From an uncultured Allofournierella sp. (lineage in GTDB: Bacteria > Bacillota > Clostridia > Oscillospirales > Ruminococcaceae), in contig CALWNE010000048.1 of assembly GCA_944382705.1 (NCBI GenBank), forward strand, positions 1 through 64,000: a DNA stretch of 64,000 bases, read 5' to 3'. Both the position numbers and the translations under genes were made by a program. Under the pieces are notes generated by a model. That model saw only the letters and a list, made by a program, of their open reading frames with translations. It had not been told where the DNA came from and did no database searches. The number at the start of each line of letters is the position of its first letter. Position 1 is the stretch's first letter. Below are positions 40,731 to 49,706 of the stretch, piece by piece.

Positions 40731-43331
40731 ATGAACACCAACAAATGCACGCAAAAAACACTGGAAGCATTGCAGAATGCCCAAAGCTTGGCCATTCAGC
40801 ACCAAAACCAAACGGTGGAGCCTGAGCACTTGCTCGCCTCCATTGCCAACCAGGAGCAGGGGCTGATTCCCCAGCTTTTGCAAAAAATGAGCATCCAGCC
40901 GGAGGCCTTTGCTTCCGCCGCCAGCCAGAAGGTAGCCCTGCTGCCCCATGTAACCGGCAGCGGACGCAAACCGGACCAAATCTATATCTCCCATGCCACC
41001 GACCAGGTGCTGAACGCTGCCGAGCAGACCGCCGCCACCATGAAGGATGAGTATGTGAGCGTGGAGCACCTGTTCCTGGCCTTGCTGGAGCATGGAAACA
41101 GCCCGGTGAAGGAGGTTTTCAAAACCTTTGGGCTGAACAAAAATGCCTTTTTGCAGGCCCTCTCCCAGGTGCGGGGCAACCAGCGGGTTACCAGCGACCA
41201 CCCGGAAGACACCTACGATGTACTGAACAAGTACGGCCAGGAACTGGTGGCTCTGGCCCGTCAGCAAAAGCTGGATCCGGTCATTGGCCGAGACCAGGAA
41301 ATCCGGAATGTAATCCGCATTCTGAGCCGTAAGCGCAAGAACAACCCCTGCCTGATTGGTGAGCCCGGCGTGGGCAAAACCGCCATTGCAGAGGGCCTGG
41401 CCCAGCGGATTGTGCGGGGCGATGTGCCGGAAAATCTGAAAGACCACAAGGTGTTCAGCCTGGATATGGGTGCACTGGTGGCTGGTGCCAAATACCGGGG
41501 CGAGTTTGAGGAACGGCTCAAGAGCGTACTCCAGGAAGTAAAAAAGAGCGAAGGGCAGATTATTCTGTTCATCGACGAGCTGCACACCATTGTGGGCGCC
41601 GGCAAAACCGACGGCGCCATGGATGCCGGCAACCTGCTGAAACCTCTGCTGGCCCGGGGCGAGCTGCACTGCATTGGTGCCACCACCCTGGATGAATACC
41701 GCCAGTACATCGAAAAGGACCCTGCTCTGGAGCGTCGGTTCCAGCCGGTGATGGTGGATGAACCCACGGTGGAGGATACCATCTCTATCCTGCGTGGTCT
41801 GAAGGAACGGTACGAGGTATTCCACGGCGTAAAAATTCAGGACAGCGCCCTGATTGCCGCCGCCACCCTCTCGGACCGGTACATCTCCGACCGCTTTTTA
41901 CCGGATAAGGCCATCGACCTGGTGGACGAAGCCTGTGCCATGATTCGCACCGAGATGGACTCCATGCCTGCCGAGCTGGACGATCTGCGCCGCAAGATTA
42001 TGCAGCACGAAATTGAGGAAGCAGCCCTGAAAAAGGAAACCGACACCCTCAGTGCCCAGCGGCTGGAAAGCCTGCAAAAGGAACTGGCCCAGATGCGGGA
42101 GCAGTTCACCACCATGAAGGCCCAGTGGGACAACGAAAAGAGCAGCATCGGCAAGGTGCAGAACATCCGTGAGCAGATTGAGCAAACCAACGCCGCCATC
42201 GAAAAGGCCGAGCGGGAATACGATTTGAACAAGGCTGCCGAACTGAAATACGGCCAGCTGCCCAGCCTGCAAAAACAGCTGGAGGAAGAAGAACAGAAGG
42301 CCGACCAGCACAGCCCCAGCCAAACCAACCTGCTGCGGGACCGGGTAACCGACGAGGAAATTGCCCGCATTGTAGCCCGCTGGACCGGCATCCCGGTGGA
42401 AAAACTGGTGGAGGGCGAGCGGGAAAAACTGCTTCAGCTGGAGGACATTCTGCACCAGCGTGTGATTGGCCAGAGCGAAGCTGTAACCAAGGTAAGCGAG
42501 GCCATCCTGCGCAGCCGGGCCGGCATTGCCAACCCCGGCCGCCCCATTGGCAGCTTTTTGTTCCTGGGCCCCACCGGCGTGGGTAAAACCGAGCTGGCCA
42601 AGGCGTTGGCCCAGGCCCTGTTTGACGACGAACGGAACATGGTGCGCATCGACATGACGGAATACATGGAGAAATTCAGTGTAAGCCGTTTGATTGGTGC
42701 CCCTCCGGGATATGTGGGCTACGAGGAAGGCGGCCAGCTTACCGAAGCAGTCCGCCGTCACCCTTACAGCGTGGTGCTGTTTGACGAGGTGGAAAAAGCC
42801 CATCCCGATGTGTTCAACATCCTGCTTCAGGTGCTGGACGATGGCCACATTACCGACAGCCAGGGCCGTGTGGTAGACTTTAAGAACACCATCATCATCC
42901 TTACCAGCAACCTGGGCAGCCAGTATATCCTGGAGGGCATCCAGCCCGATGGCACCATCGGCCAGGAGGCTCGCCAGGCTGTGGACCAGCTGCTCAAGAC
43001 CCAGTTCCGTCCGGAGTTCCTAAACCGTCTGGATGAAATCGTGTTCTACAAACCTCTCACCAAACAGGAAATTGGCAGCATTGTGGAGCTGCAGCTGCAA
43101 GACCTGCGCCACCGGATGGCTCAAAAGCAGCTGGATTTGGCTGTTACTCCTGCCGCCCGGGAGCTGATTGTGGAACAGGGCTACGACCCCATCTATGGTG
43201 CCCGGCCCCTCAAGCGGTTCATCCAAAGCCGTGTGGAAACCCTCATTGCCCGGGAAATCATCGGCGGCGCTCACAACGCTGGCGACACCCTTACGGTGGA
43301 TGTGCAGGACGGCGCCCTGGTTCTGCGCTAA
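40731..43331 (+). CDS. clpB: ATP-dependent disaggregase ClpB
   Basis: The 866-residue Hsp100 chaperone has an N-domain (~1-145), first AAA+ module with Walker A GEPGVGKT (~205), the coiled-coil middle domain (~405-525) that binds DnaK, and a second AAA+ module with GPTGVGKTE (~610) and pore loop GYVGYEEGG. The middle domain and lack of a ClpP-binding IGF loop distinguish it from ClpA/ClpC. It resolubilises aggregated proteins together with DnaK. GGGGG precedes ATG 40731. Control is by CIRCE; it is monocistronic with a strong terminator. Confidence 0.97.
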   Translation: MNTNKCTQKTLEALQNAQSLAIQHQNQTVEPEHLLASIANQEQGLIPQLLQKMSIQPEAFASAASQKVALLPHVTGSGRKPDQIYISHATDQVLNAAEQTAATMKDEYVSVEHLFLALLEHGNSPVKEVFKTFGLNKNAFLQALSQVRGNQRVTSDHPEDTYDVLNKYGQELVALARQQKLDPVIGRDQEIRNVIRILSRKRKNNPCLIGEPGVGKTAIAEGLAQRIVRGDVPENLKDHKVFSLDMGALVAGAKYRGEFEERLKSVLQEVKKSEGQIILFIDELHTIVGAGKTDGAMDAGNLLKPLLARGELHCIGATTLDEYRQYIEKDPALERRFQPVMVDEPTVEDTISILRGLKERYEVFHGVKIQDSALIAAATLSDRYISDRFLPDKAIDLVDEACAMIRTEMDSMPAELDDLRRKIMQHEIEEAALKKETDTLSAQRLESLQKELAQMREQFTTMKAQWDNEKSSIGKVQNIREQIEQTNAAIEKAEREYDLNKAAELKYGQLPSLQKQLEEEEQKADQHSPSQTNLLRDRVTDEEIARIVARWTGIPVEKLVEGEREKLLQLEDILHQRVIGQSEAVTKVSEAILRSRAGIANPGRPIGSFLFLGPTGVGKTELAKALAQALFDDERNMVRIDMTEYMEKFSVSRLIGAPPGYVGYEEGGQLTEAVRRHPYSVVLFDEVEKAHPDVFNILLQVLDDGHITDSQGRVVDFKNTIIILTSNLGSQYILEGIQPDGTIGQEARQAVDQLLKTQFRPEFLNRLDEIVFYKPLTKQEIGSIVELQLQDLRHRMAQKQLDLAVTPAARELIVEQGYDPIYGARPLKRFIQSRVETLIAREIIGGAHNAGDTLTVDVQDGALVLR

Positions 43332-43358
43332 TTTTCCCACTGTCACACAAAAATTCTT

Positions 43359-43401
43359 GCCCGGCCAGAACGCTTTCCGGTGTTCTGGCCGGGCATTTTT
43401 T
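43359..43401 (+). terminator. Terminator after clpB
   Basis: GCCCGGCCAGAAC pairs with GTTCTGGCCGGGC, followed by ATTTTTT. A perfect 13-bp stem. Confidence 0.92.
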
Positions 43402-43633
43402 GCTAAAAGCTCCCCTTGCACCTCTTTGCAGCCTGGCGCACCCCTGCACCTCCAAAGAAGCCCCCTTGTGATTGTTACAAAAACTAGCAATTTTCACCTG
43501 CTAGAACCGTCATTTTTCCCTCTTGTTTCCATATCGTCCTTACGCTATAATTTGGTGCATATTCAGGGCCAGTCCGTTGCAGGCGGCTGCTGCGGTTTGG
43601 CACACTCCACACTGCAAGGGGGAACCAACACTT

Positions 43634-44983
43634 ATGAAAAACACCATCCGGGTGGCGGGGCAGGAATTTTCGCTGCTAGCCATGACCTGGCCGGTATTCG
43701 TGGAACTTTTGCTCCAGATGCTGGTGGGCAACATTGACCAGATTATGCTGAGCCACTACAACCAAACTGCCGTGGCAGCAGTGGGCAATGCCAACCAGAT
43801 TATGAATACCCTCATCCTCACCTTCAATGTCATCAGCCTGGCAGCCACCATTATGCTGAGCCAGTACCTGGGCGCACGGGAGCTGAAAAAGGTGGAACAA
43901 ATCTACACCCTGGCCCTCTGCCTGAACCTCGCCATCAGCGTGGTGATTGCCCTGGGCCTGTTTGTGGGGGCCGACGGGCTGTTTGGGCTGATGCAGGTGC
44001 CGGCGGAAGCCCGTCCCGAAGCCCGCAGCTACCTGCTGATTACCGCTTCCACCCTGCCCTTTCAGGCTTTGATGCTTACCTTCAGCGCTTTTTTGCGGGC
44101 CCATGCCCGCATGAAGGTTATCATGCTCAGCACCGGTCTTATCAATCTCATTAACATTGTGGGCAACACCATGTTCATCCACGGTCTTGGCCCAGTGCCC
44201 CAGCTTGGCGCAGCGGGTGCAGCACTTTCCACCAGCTTGTGCCGGGTGGCAGGCATGACCATGGTGGCCATCGCCTTCTTTTGTTCGGTGCCGGGAGCAC
44301 GCCTGAGTTTCAGCTGTCTGCGGCCCTTTCCCACCCAGCTGCTCAAGCGGTTTTTGGGCATTGGTCTGCCTGCCGGGGGCGAGGGGCTTTCCTACAATCT
44401 TTCCCAATCGGCCAGCCTTGTGTTTGTAAACATGATGGGCACCTACGCCGTTACCACCCGTATGTATACCTCCATGTTTGCCCAGGTGTGCTATATGCTC
44501 ATTGCTGCGGTAAGTCAGGCTGCCGCCATCATTGTGGGGTACTGCATCGGTGCAAAGGAATACGATTTAGCCGACCAGGTCAACAAGCGTGTGCTGCGCA
44601 CCTTTACCCCCATTACCCTGGGCCTGGCGGTGCTGCTGGCAGTGTTTGCAAAGCCGCTGTTTGGGCTGTTCAGCTCCGACCCTCAGGTTATCCAGCTGGG
44701 CCAGCAGGTCATGCTGGTGGATGTGGTGCTGGAATTGGGCCGCTGCTTCAACATTGTGCTGGTGCGCAACCTGCAAGCGGTGGGCGATGTAAAGTTTCCT
44801 GTTACCATCGGCATCCTCAGCCAGTGGCTGCTGGGCGTGGCCGCAGCCTATCTGCTGGCCATTCCCCTGGGCCTTGGCCTGGTGGGCATCTGGCTTGCCT
44901 TTTTGCTGGACGAAAACCTGCGGGCCATCATCTTTGTCATCCGCTGGCGCAAGGGTGGCTGGCGCAGCATTAAAACCGTTTGA
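43634..44983 (+). CDS. MATE family efflux transporter
   Basis: The 449-residue protein has twelve predicted membrane segments in two related halves, as in MATE drug/sodium or drug/proton antiporters. Features: WPVFVELLLQMLVGNIDQIMLSHY at TM1, AVAAVGNANQIMN, and the second-half LPAGGEGLSYNLSQSASLVFVNMMG. ATG 43634 follows AAGGGGG; upstream in-frame codons lack a ribosome site. It is a single gene. Substrate range cannot be read from sequence; many gut Firmicutes carry several paralogues. Confidence 0.92.
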   Translation: MKNTIRVAGQEFSLLAMTWPVFVELLLQMLVGNIDQIMLSHYNQTAVAAVGNANQIMNTLILTFNVISLAATIMLSQYLGARELKKVEQIYTLALCLNLAISVVIALGLFVGADGLFGLMQVPAEARPEARSYLLITASTLPFQALMLTFSAFLRAHARMKVIMLSTGLINLINIVGNTMFIHGLGPVPQLGAAGAALSTSLCRVAGMTMVAIAFFCSVPGARLSFSCLRPFPTQLLKRFLGIGLPAGGEGLSYNLSQSASLVFVNMMGTYAVTTRMYTSMFAQVCYMLIAAVSQAAAIIVGYCIGAKEYDLADQVNKRVLRTFTPITLGLAVLLAVFAKPLFGLFSSDPQVIQLGQQVMLVDVVLELGRCFNIVLVRNLQAVGDVKFPVTIGILSQWLLGVAAAYLLAIPLGLGLVGIWLAFLLDENLRAIIFVIRWRKGGWRSIKTV

Positions 44984-45022
44984 TATCCTTCGCCCCCTGC
45001 GCCCGTTTTTTGATCGGCTTAC

Positions 45023-45066
45023 AAAAAAGCCAGCCCTTCGGTGCGCTGCCGGAGGGCTGGCTTTTT
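45023..45066. terminator. Bidirectional terminator after the MATE gene
   Basis: AAAAAGCCAGCCCT pairs with AGGGCTGGCTTTTT. It overlaps the last codon of the convergent small gene, whose stop is at 45065. Confidence 0.9.
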
Positions 45067-45391
45067 ATGTCTCGGTTTCGGTGTCTTTGGGGGGCTGGTA
45101 GGGCTCGGTGGTAAAAAAGCCCTCCTTGCTTTCAATCTCCTGCCTGGAGTGGCTTTCAAACTCCTGGCGCAGCCATTCAATGGCCTGCTGCACCCCTTCG
45201 GGGCCAAAGTCGAACTGCCGCTGTTTTACATCCTTGGTTTTTTCCAGGCACCAAAACCCCATCCAGCACCAGGCTATCAGCTGGTCGTCCTGACGCTGTA
45301 CCTTGTAATTAAACTGCCCTGCATTGCCGGATACTGGGTTCTTGTTTTTGTACCACTGCATGGGATAATCGGGATAGTTAAACTGAATCAT
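45065..45391 (-). CDS. Uncharacterised 108-residue protein
   Basis: I do not recognise this family. The protein is soluble and acidic with many aromatic residues (IQFNYPDYPMQWYKNKNP, LIAWCWMGFWCLEKTK) and a Glu/Thr-rich tail. AGGAGG 8 nt before ATG 45391 supports translation. Its 3' end runs into the terminator shared with the MATE gene. It is monocistronic and has no obvious partner. Confidence 0.6.
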   Translation of the reverse strand: MIQFNYPDYPMQWYKNKNPVSGNAGQFNYKVQRQDDQLIAWCWMGFWCLEKTKDVKQRQFDFGPEGVQQAIEWLRQEFESHSRQEIESKEGFFTTEPYQPPKDTETET

Positions 45392-45627
45392 ACGCAGTTC
45401 CTCCTGCCGTTTGTATGGATTGCCCAGCCGAACTTTGCCCTGCCGGGTTTTTCGGCCTCATCGTTGCTTTTGTTGTAGTCATTATAGCACAAAGCTTTTT
45501 AAATGTACCCAAACCAGCCTTTTGTGTTGGTTTTTACCTGCTTACTGCTCAAAAAGCCGGTTCTTATTCTCTGCCGCTGATTGAGCGCAGCAATCCGTAA
45601 AAACACTGATTTGCTATAGGGGTGGCC

Positions 45628-45656
45628 TTGCATCCCTTTAGAGATTATATTACAAT
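45628..45656 (+). promoter_or_regulatory. Promoter of the modE-like/mocA operon
   Basis: TTGCAT (45628-45633), 17-nt spacer, TACAAT (45651-45656). The predicted 5' leader is about 95 nt. Confidence 0.65.
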
Positions 45657-45679
45657 AATTATAAACTGTAAGTGTATTC

Positions 45680-45736
45680 GTTCGCTGTACTATTTTTAAC
45701 CCTATAAAACGCAAAAACCCACCCCAAACAGCGAAC
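45680..45736 (+). repeat. Widely spaced inverted repeat in the modE-like leader
   Basis: GTTCGCTGT (45680-45688) and ACAGCGAAC (45728-45736) are perfect 9-bp complements 39 nt apart, between promoter and ribosome site. They could close an RNA stem around the leader or form a two-site operator. It does not match the ModE box I know. Confidence 0.45.
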
Positions 45737-45756
45737 TCCGCAGAAGGGAGCATAGC

Positions 45757-46146
45757 ATGAAGCCCCATATATTTTTGCAGCTTTGCGACGACCAAAATCA
45801 GCGCTTTTTTGGCAGCGGACCCTACCGGCTGCTGCTGGGTGTAGAGGAACTGGGAAGCCTGCGTGCCTCTGCTCAGCGGATGGGTATGGCATACAGCAAG
45901 GCCCTTGCCCTGATACGCACCGCCGAACAGGAGCTGGGCTTTCCGCTTACCTGCCGCACCATTGGCGGCAAGGGGGGCGGCGGCTCTACCCTTACCGAGG
46001 GGGCACGAGAGTTGATGATGCGCTACGAAGCCTATGTAGCCGCTTGCAGCCAGGCCTGTGACAATTTGTTTCAGATTCATTTCGGCAGCTTTGATGCCAG
46101 CCGTTATTCCAGCCAGACCTGCCCGCCGCAGCAGGCCCAGCCATGA
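45757..46146 (+). CDS. ModE-like molybdenum-linked winged-helix regulator
   Basis: The 129-residue protein has a LysR/ModE-type winged helix (~20-85). LLLGVEELGSLRASAQRMGMAYSKALALIRTAEQELG is the helix-turn-helix, followed by GGKGGGGSTLTEGARELMMRYE, the ModE signature wing. The C-terminal molybdate-binding domains of classical ModE are missing, so it may sense molybdenum indirectly or act constitutively. GAAGGGAG precedes ATG 45757. Its stop overlaps the start of the Moco cytidylyltransferase gene (ATGA), and the downstream cluster encodes a molybdenum hydroxylase, so control of molybdoenzyme genes is likely. Confidence 0.85.
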   Translation: MKPHIFLQLCDDQNQRFFGSGPYRLLLGVEELGSLRASAQRMGMAYSKALALIRTAEQELGFPLTCRTIGGKGGGGSTLTEGARELMMRYEAYVAACSQACDNLFQIHFGSFDASRYSSQTCPPQQAQP

Positions 46147-46760
46147 GCAGGCCAGCCCTGGCCTGCATCTGGATGGCCAGCGGGCAGGGCAAACGGTTTG
46201 GGAGCAACAAGCTTTTGGCGCAGCTGCCTGCTGGTACCCTACTGGATTACAGCCTCTCTGCGGTGCCTGCCCATTGCTTTGCCCAGCGCCTGGTGGTTAC
46301 CCGGTGGCCTCAGGTTGCCGCTCTGTGCCGCAGCCGCCTTCAGCCGGTGCTGCTCCACAATCTGGTGGACCGCAACGATGTGGTACGGCTGGCGGTTCAG
46401 GCTATTGACGGGGCCGATGGCTGTATGTTCCTGCCAGTGGATCAACCCCTGGTGCAGCCCCAAAGCCTGGAGCGGCTTGCCGCTGCCTTTGCTGCCCAGC
46501 CCCTGTGCATCCACCGGCTTAGCTGGCAGGGGCAGGGGCAGAGCCCTGTTATCTTTCCTGCTCATCTGTTTTGCGAACTTGTTCGCCTGCCTTCCAAAAA
46601 AGGGGGCGGCGCAGTAATTGCGGCCCATCCGGAGCTGGTGCGCCTTACCGCTGCCAACCAGGCATGGGAACTTTGGGATGTGGACACTCCAGAGGATTTG
46701 GAACGCATATCCCTGCTGCCTGCCGCAGCCCGGCTGCCCGGTGCTTTGCCCCAAATTTGA
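46143..46760 (+). CDS. mocA: Molybdenum cofactor cytidylyltransferase (MocA-like)
   Basis: A 205-residue nucleotidyltransferase of the MobA-like fold. The N-terminal loop ASGQGKRFGSNKL (~13-25) is the signature, followed by FLPVDQPLVQPQSL (~97-110) and WDVDTPEDL near the end. The MocA branch adds CMP to molybdopterin, giving the dinucleotide cofactor used by xanthine dehydrogenase-type enzymes; the XdhD-like enzyme encoded 9 kb downstream is the obvious client. PucB-type proteins are an equivalent name. It overlaps the modE-like gene by 4 nt and is followed 34 nt later by the response regulator. Confidence 0.85.
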   Translation: MSRPALACIWMASGQGKRFGSNKLLAQLPAGTLLDYSLSAVPAHCFAQRLVVTRWPQVAALCRSRLQPVLLHNLVDRNDVVRLAVQAIDGADGCMFLPVDQPLVQPQSLERLAAAFAAQPLCIHRLSWQGQGQSPVIFPAHLFCELVRLPSKKGGGAVIAAHPELVRLTAANQAWELWDVDTPEDLERISLLPAAARLPGALPQI

Positions 46761-46794
46761 ATCTGACAAAATTCTAATTTAGGAGGATTCCCCT

Positions 46795-47511
46795 GTGCGA
46801 TTTGCGGTTTGTGATGACCAACCGTTGTATCTTAAAGAAATTAGCGCACGAATTGCCCAGTTTTTGCAGCAACAGGATGTGCGCTGTGAACTGGACCGCT
46901 TTGAGACAACCCAGTCTCTGCTGGATGCTTGCCAGGAGCATTGTTACGATGCAATTTTTCTGGATGTTGAGATGCCCCATCTTAGCGGACTTGCCGCCGC
47001 AGCCCAGCTGCGAGCCAGCTATCCCCACATCCATATCATTTTTGTATCCGCCCATCTGGACTATGCCCCCCAAGGGTACACCGTTTCGGCCTTTCGGTAC
47101 CTACTGAAAGAACAGCTGGATTATACCTTCCTGCCCTGCATGGAAGCCCTATGGCAGACAATGCACCCCACAGAAAACACCCTTATCCTACGCAGCAATG
47201 GCCAGCAGGTTGTGCTCAATCTGGACCAGGTGGCCTATTTTGAGGCCTCCCGCCACAGTGTTTGCGCCCACTTCCAAAGCCCCTGCCAGGAGCCTTTGCG
47301 ATATACCATAAGTTTGGGAGATTTGCGCACCAAACTGGAACACAGCACCTTCCACATGGTTCAGCGCAGCTTTATTGTGAATTTCACTCATGTAAAACGG
47401 TTTTACAACTATACCGTCGTCCTTAAAAACGGCCAGACCATTCCTGTGAGTAAACCCTCCTTTGCTGCTTTGCGGCAGGAGTTTCTAATTTGGAAGGGGG
47501 TTACTCCGTGA
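46795..47511 (+). CDS. LytTR family response regulator
   Basis: A 238-residue regulator: receiver domain (~1-120) with phospho-acceptor Asp57 in IFLDVEMPHLSG and the acidic pocket CDD at residues 6-8, then a LytTR DNA-binding domain (~135-235, YFEASRHSVCAHF and MVQRSFIVNFTHVKRF). The start is GTG 46795, following AGGAGG. It overlaps the histidine kinase gene by 4 nt (GTGA). AgrA/LytR-like proteins usually bind paired direct repeats; I found no convincing pair near the ssnA promoter. Confidence 0.93.
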   Translation: MRFAVCDDQPLYLKEISARIAQFLQQQDVRCELDRFETTQSLLDACQEHCYDAIFLDVEMPHLSGLAAAAQLRASYPHIHIIFVSAHLDYAPQGYTVSAFRYLLKEQLDYTFLPCMEALWQTMHPTENTLILRSNGQQVVLNLDQVAYFEASRHSVCAHFQSPCQEPLRYTISLGDLRTKLEHSTFHMVQRSFIVNFTHVKRFYNYTVVLKNGQTIPVSKPSFAALRQEFLIWKGVTP

Positions 47512-48815
47512 GCCCTCTTATGGCTGGCCATGGCGGACTTTTGCTGGTGATTCTGGATGAAATCTCCTTTATCTGGCTGCTGGATACCTTTTCTCCGCGG
47601 CGAACCCCCTGTAACATGGCACCGGCACTGCTTTTAATTACCACTTACAATATGGTAGTCGGCAGCATGACTACCACCTTTTGGGGCCCGCAGCTGATTT
47701 TTTTACTGGTCGGCATGATGGCTTTTTCCATGGCAACCCATCATTGCCCTTGGTATGTATCCACCTTTGTGGTGTTTTTAAATCTGGTTCTGGGCTACTG
47801 CTTGGATATTATTCTGCTGTTGCTGCTGGAATTTGGGCCTTACATTCCAAAGGACAGCGCCCTGGTACAGATGCGCACCGCCGTGCTCTCCAAGTTAATC
47901 TGCATGGGCATCGCCTTTTGGCTGCGCCAGGCGGACCAGGACCATGCTCTGCGGCAAAACCGCTCACCCTATGCCTGGCTTCTTACAGCCTGTTTGCCTG
48001 CCCTGACCTTCTTTTTTACAGCCTATTTCTTTAAACTCAGCCGTCACCACAGCTTTTTGGACGAGCCCGTCTGCCTGCTGAGCATCGGGCTGCTGGTGCT
48101 GAGTTTTATACAAATCAGCGTGGTAAGCCGACTGAACCGCTGGAGCCAGATGGAACAGGACAACCAGCTGCTGATTCAGCAGCTGAACCTGAGCCTGCGC
48201 CACACACAGGATTTGGAGCAGTCCAACACCTGCCAGCGGCAGCTGTCTCACGACTTTAAAAATCACCTGCGCATTCTGTATGCGCTGGCTGTTCAGGAAC
48301 AGAACAACAGTGTTTCCAGCTACATTCAAAGCCTGGACAGCTGTGTGACCTCCAGCATGTTGGTGGCGCACACCGGCAACAGCATGGTGGATGCGGTGCT
48401 CAATCAAAAGTACACCACCGCCTACCAGCAGGGCATCGTAATGGACCTTTCCCTCTCCAACCTGGAGCACATTCAGGTGGAGCAAACCAACCTGTCGGTG
48501 GTGCTTTGCAACCTGCTGGACAATGCCATCGAGGCCTGCCAGCAGCTGGAGCTTGCCCACCCTCGCATTCAGGTGCGCATTGAGTACCAGTGCGGGGAAC
48601 TGCTGATTTGTGTGCGCAACCCTGCCCCAGACCCTCCCGCCTCCTTCCAGAATCATCGTCTGCCCTCCACTGCCAAACCCAATTCCGCTGCCCATGGCTA
48701 TGGTCTGCGCAATGTACAAATGATTCTGAATCGGTGCCATGCAGACCACGCCCTGCACTGGGGCAATGGCGAATTCATTTTTACCGCAGTGTTTTACGAC
48801 TCTGCTTCCAGTTGA
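47508..48815 (+). CDS. GHKL-type (AgrC-like) sensor histidine kinase
   Basis: The 435-residue kinase has six or seven N-terminal membrane segments (~1-210), a coiled linker, the phospho-acceptor motif RQLSHDFKNHLR (His248) and a GHKL ATPase domain with NLLDNAIEAC (N-box) and GYGLRNVQMIL (G-box). The architecture resembles peptide-sensing AgrC kinases, yet no agrB/agrD-type genes are adjacent, so the signal may be a metabolite or membrane cue. Start GTG 47508 overlaps the regulator stop. It is the last gene of the operon; two terminators follow. Confidence 0.93.
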   Translation: MSPLMAGHGGLLLVILDEISFIWLLDTFSPRRTPCNMAPALLLITTYNMVVGSMTTTFWGPQLIFLLVGMMAFSMATHHCPWYVSTFVVFLNLVLGYCLDIILLLLLEFGPYIPKDSALVQMRTAVLSKLICMGIAFWLRQADQDHALRQNRSPYAWLLTACLPALTFFFTAYFFKLSRHHSFLDEPVCLLSIGLLVLSFIQISVVSRLNRWSQMEQDNQLLIQQLNLSLRHTQDLEQSNTCQRQLSHDFKNHLRILYALAVQEQNNSVSSYIQSLDSCVTSSMLVAHTGNSMVDAVLNQKYTTAYQQGIVMDLSLSNLEHIQVEQTNLSVVLCNLLDNAIEACQQLELAHPRIQVRIEYQCGELLICVRNPAPDPPASFQNHRLPSTAKPNSAAHGYGLRNVQMILNRCHADHALHWGNGEFIFTAVFYDSASS

Positions 48816-49050
48816 TGCAATCTGTTCCTTTTAATCCCCACCTCCCAAGGAATTCACCTGTTTTTGGTGCTGTTTTACCGTCTTTCCATGCTTATTTTTG
48901 CAATTGTTATACTCGATTGTGCTAAAATCCAATCATGTCATACACTATGCTATTCTTCGCTCTTTACTTGCTGCACTGATTTCTGCACAATCGTTGCAGC
49001 GGAGCTTTTGCTTCCCTTTGCTGCCTTCTCTCATCTGCAGCCTATGGGGT

Positions 49051-49090
49051 AAGCCGTTTCAGGTTCTTGCGGCCCTGAGACGGCTTTTTT
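49051..49090 (+). terminator. Terminator 1 after the kinase operon
   Basis: AAGCCGTTTCAGG pairs with CCCTGAGACGGCTT, then a T-run. It lies 235 nt after the kinase stop. The 235 nt between contain no gene I can support, only a weak -10-like TAAAAT near 48920. Confidence 0.85.
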
Positions 49091-49097
49091 ATATGTT

Positions 49098-49147
49098 AAA
49101 AACGCTCCAGATTACAGCCCTTGTGGTTGTTAACCTGGAGCGTTTTT
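49098..49147 (+). terminator. Terminator 2 after the kinase operon
   Basis: AAAAACGCTCCAG (49098-49110) pairs with CTGGAGCGTTTTT (49135-49147). Tandem with the first, it isolates the downstream cluster from the kinase operon. Confidence 0.85.
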
Positions 49148-49385
49148 GTCGCTTTATATATCCCCCATTTTCAAAAAAGCAATTTTTATTAACTTATTGA
49201 TTTTTTCGATGTGTTTTTGTTTATACAACGATTTTTTTCAAGTTTTCAACACGAGTTTTTGCTGATTTTTACGCAATTCTTCTCTTATCGCACAATAAAG
49301 TCATACTCATTTGTATATTCTACACAAACACCAGAATCCTAATTTATCTAAAAAATAGAATTCAATTTGATGCCCGGTATTTTCC
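49148..49385. other. AT-rich intergenic segment upstream of the purine cluster
   Basis: About 240 nt with no gene and far higher A+T content than the surroundings, rich in T-tracts. A second weak promoter (TTGATT, 17 nt, TTTATA; about 49197-49225) is possible. Such AT-rich DNA upstream of a promoter can act as an UP element or regulator landing site. Confidence 0.45.
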
Positions 49386-49414
49386 TTGCTTTGCCCTTTT
49401 GCCTTTGTTATACT
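49386..49414 (+). promoter_or_regulatory. Promoter of the ssnA/purine catabolism cluster
   Basis: TTGCTT (49386-49391), 17-nt spacer, TATACT (49409-49414) preceded by TGT, giving an extended -10. A start near 49421 puts a GCGGCT/AGCCGC hairpin at the very 5' end of the RNA and leaves a ~290-nt leader before ssnA. Confidence 0.7.
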
Positions 49415-49420
49415 GAACTT

Positions 49421-49672
49421 GCGGCTATATCGAAAGCCGCTTACTCATTACCCTATTTTGTACATTTTTTAACACCGCCGCTGCTGCGGCATATTAGCCT
49501 ATTTAAATTATGCAAAAACAGCTGTAACGAAGTGCTTTGCGCACGGGCTGCGATACACAGAGGTGCTGCAACTATGCCCTTTTTTGATTGCGCTTTTTGC
49601 TGTTCTGTGTATCCGCTCCTGGCATATGTTTGCCTTGAGCGGTTTTTTATTGCCGGCAAATGGCCGGTTTTT
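49421..49672 (+). ncRNA. Structured leader RNA with tandem terminators (candidate riboswitch)
   Basis: Five successive hairpins are visible. GCGGCT/AGCCGC lies at 49421-49440, GCCGC/GCGGC at 49477-49490 and GTGC/GCAC at 49532-49544. A 9-bp long-range helix pairs GATACACAG (49552-49560) with CTGTGTATC (49605-49613). Next is a terminator CCGCTC/GAGCGG with inner GGCA/TGCC followed by TTTTTT (49613-49648). CCGGC/GCCGG followed by TTTTT (49653-49672) is a second terminator-like hairpin. GGGC (49545-49548) can alternatively pair with GCCC (49576-49579) across the long helix. I recognise no known riboswitch consensus (purine, Moco, THF, PRPP, ZTP). Confidence 0.6.
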
Positions 49673-49706
49673 ACCATAACACTTTAATTAAAAGGAGAGT
49701 TTCACC

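Noticed and set aside
45499..46080. Minus-strand frame of 193 codons opposite the modE-like gene
   Set aside because: Antisense to a recognisable winged-helix regulator with a good ribosome site; its own product has no recognisable features.
48864..49052. Cysteine-rich hydrophobic 62-codon frame ending at the terminator after the kinase gene, considered as an AgrD-like peptide
   Set aside because: No ribosome site, a TTG start, and no AgrB-type processing enzyme nearby.
49200..49706. Guanine/xanthine, Moco or THF riboswitch upstream of ssnA
   Set aside because: Conserved core sequences of these classes were not found; the leader is kept as an unclassified structured RNA instead.
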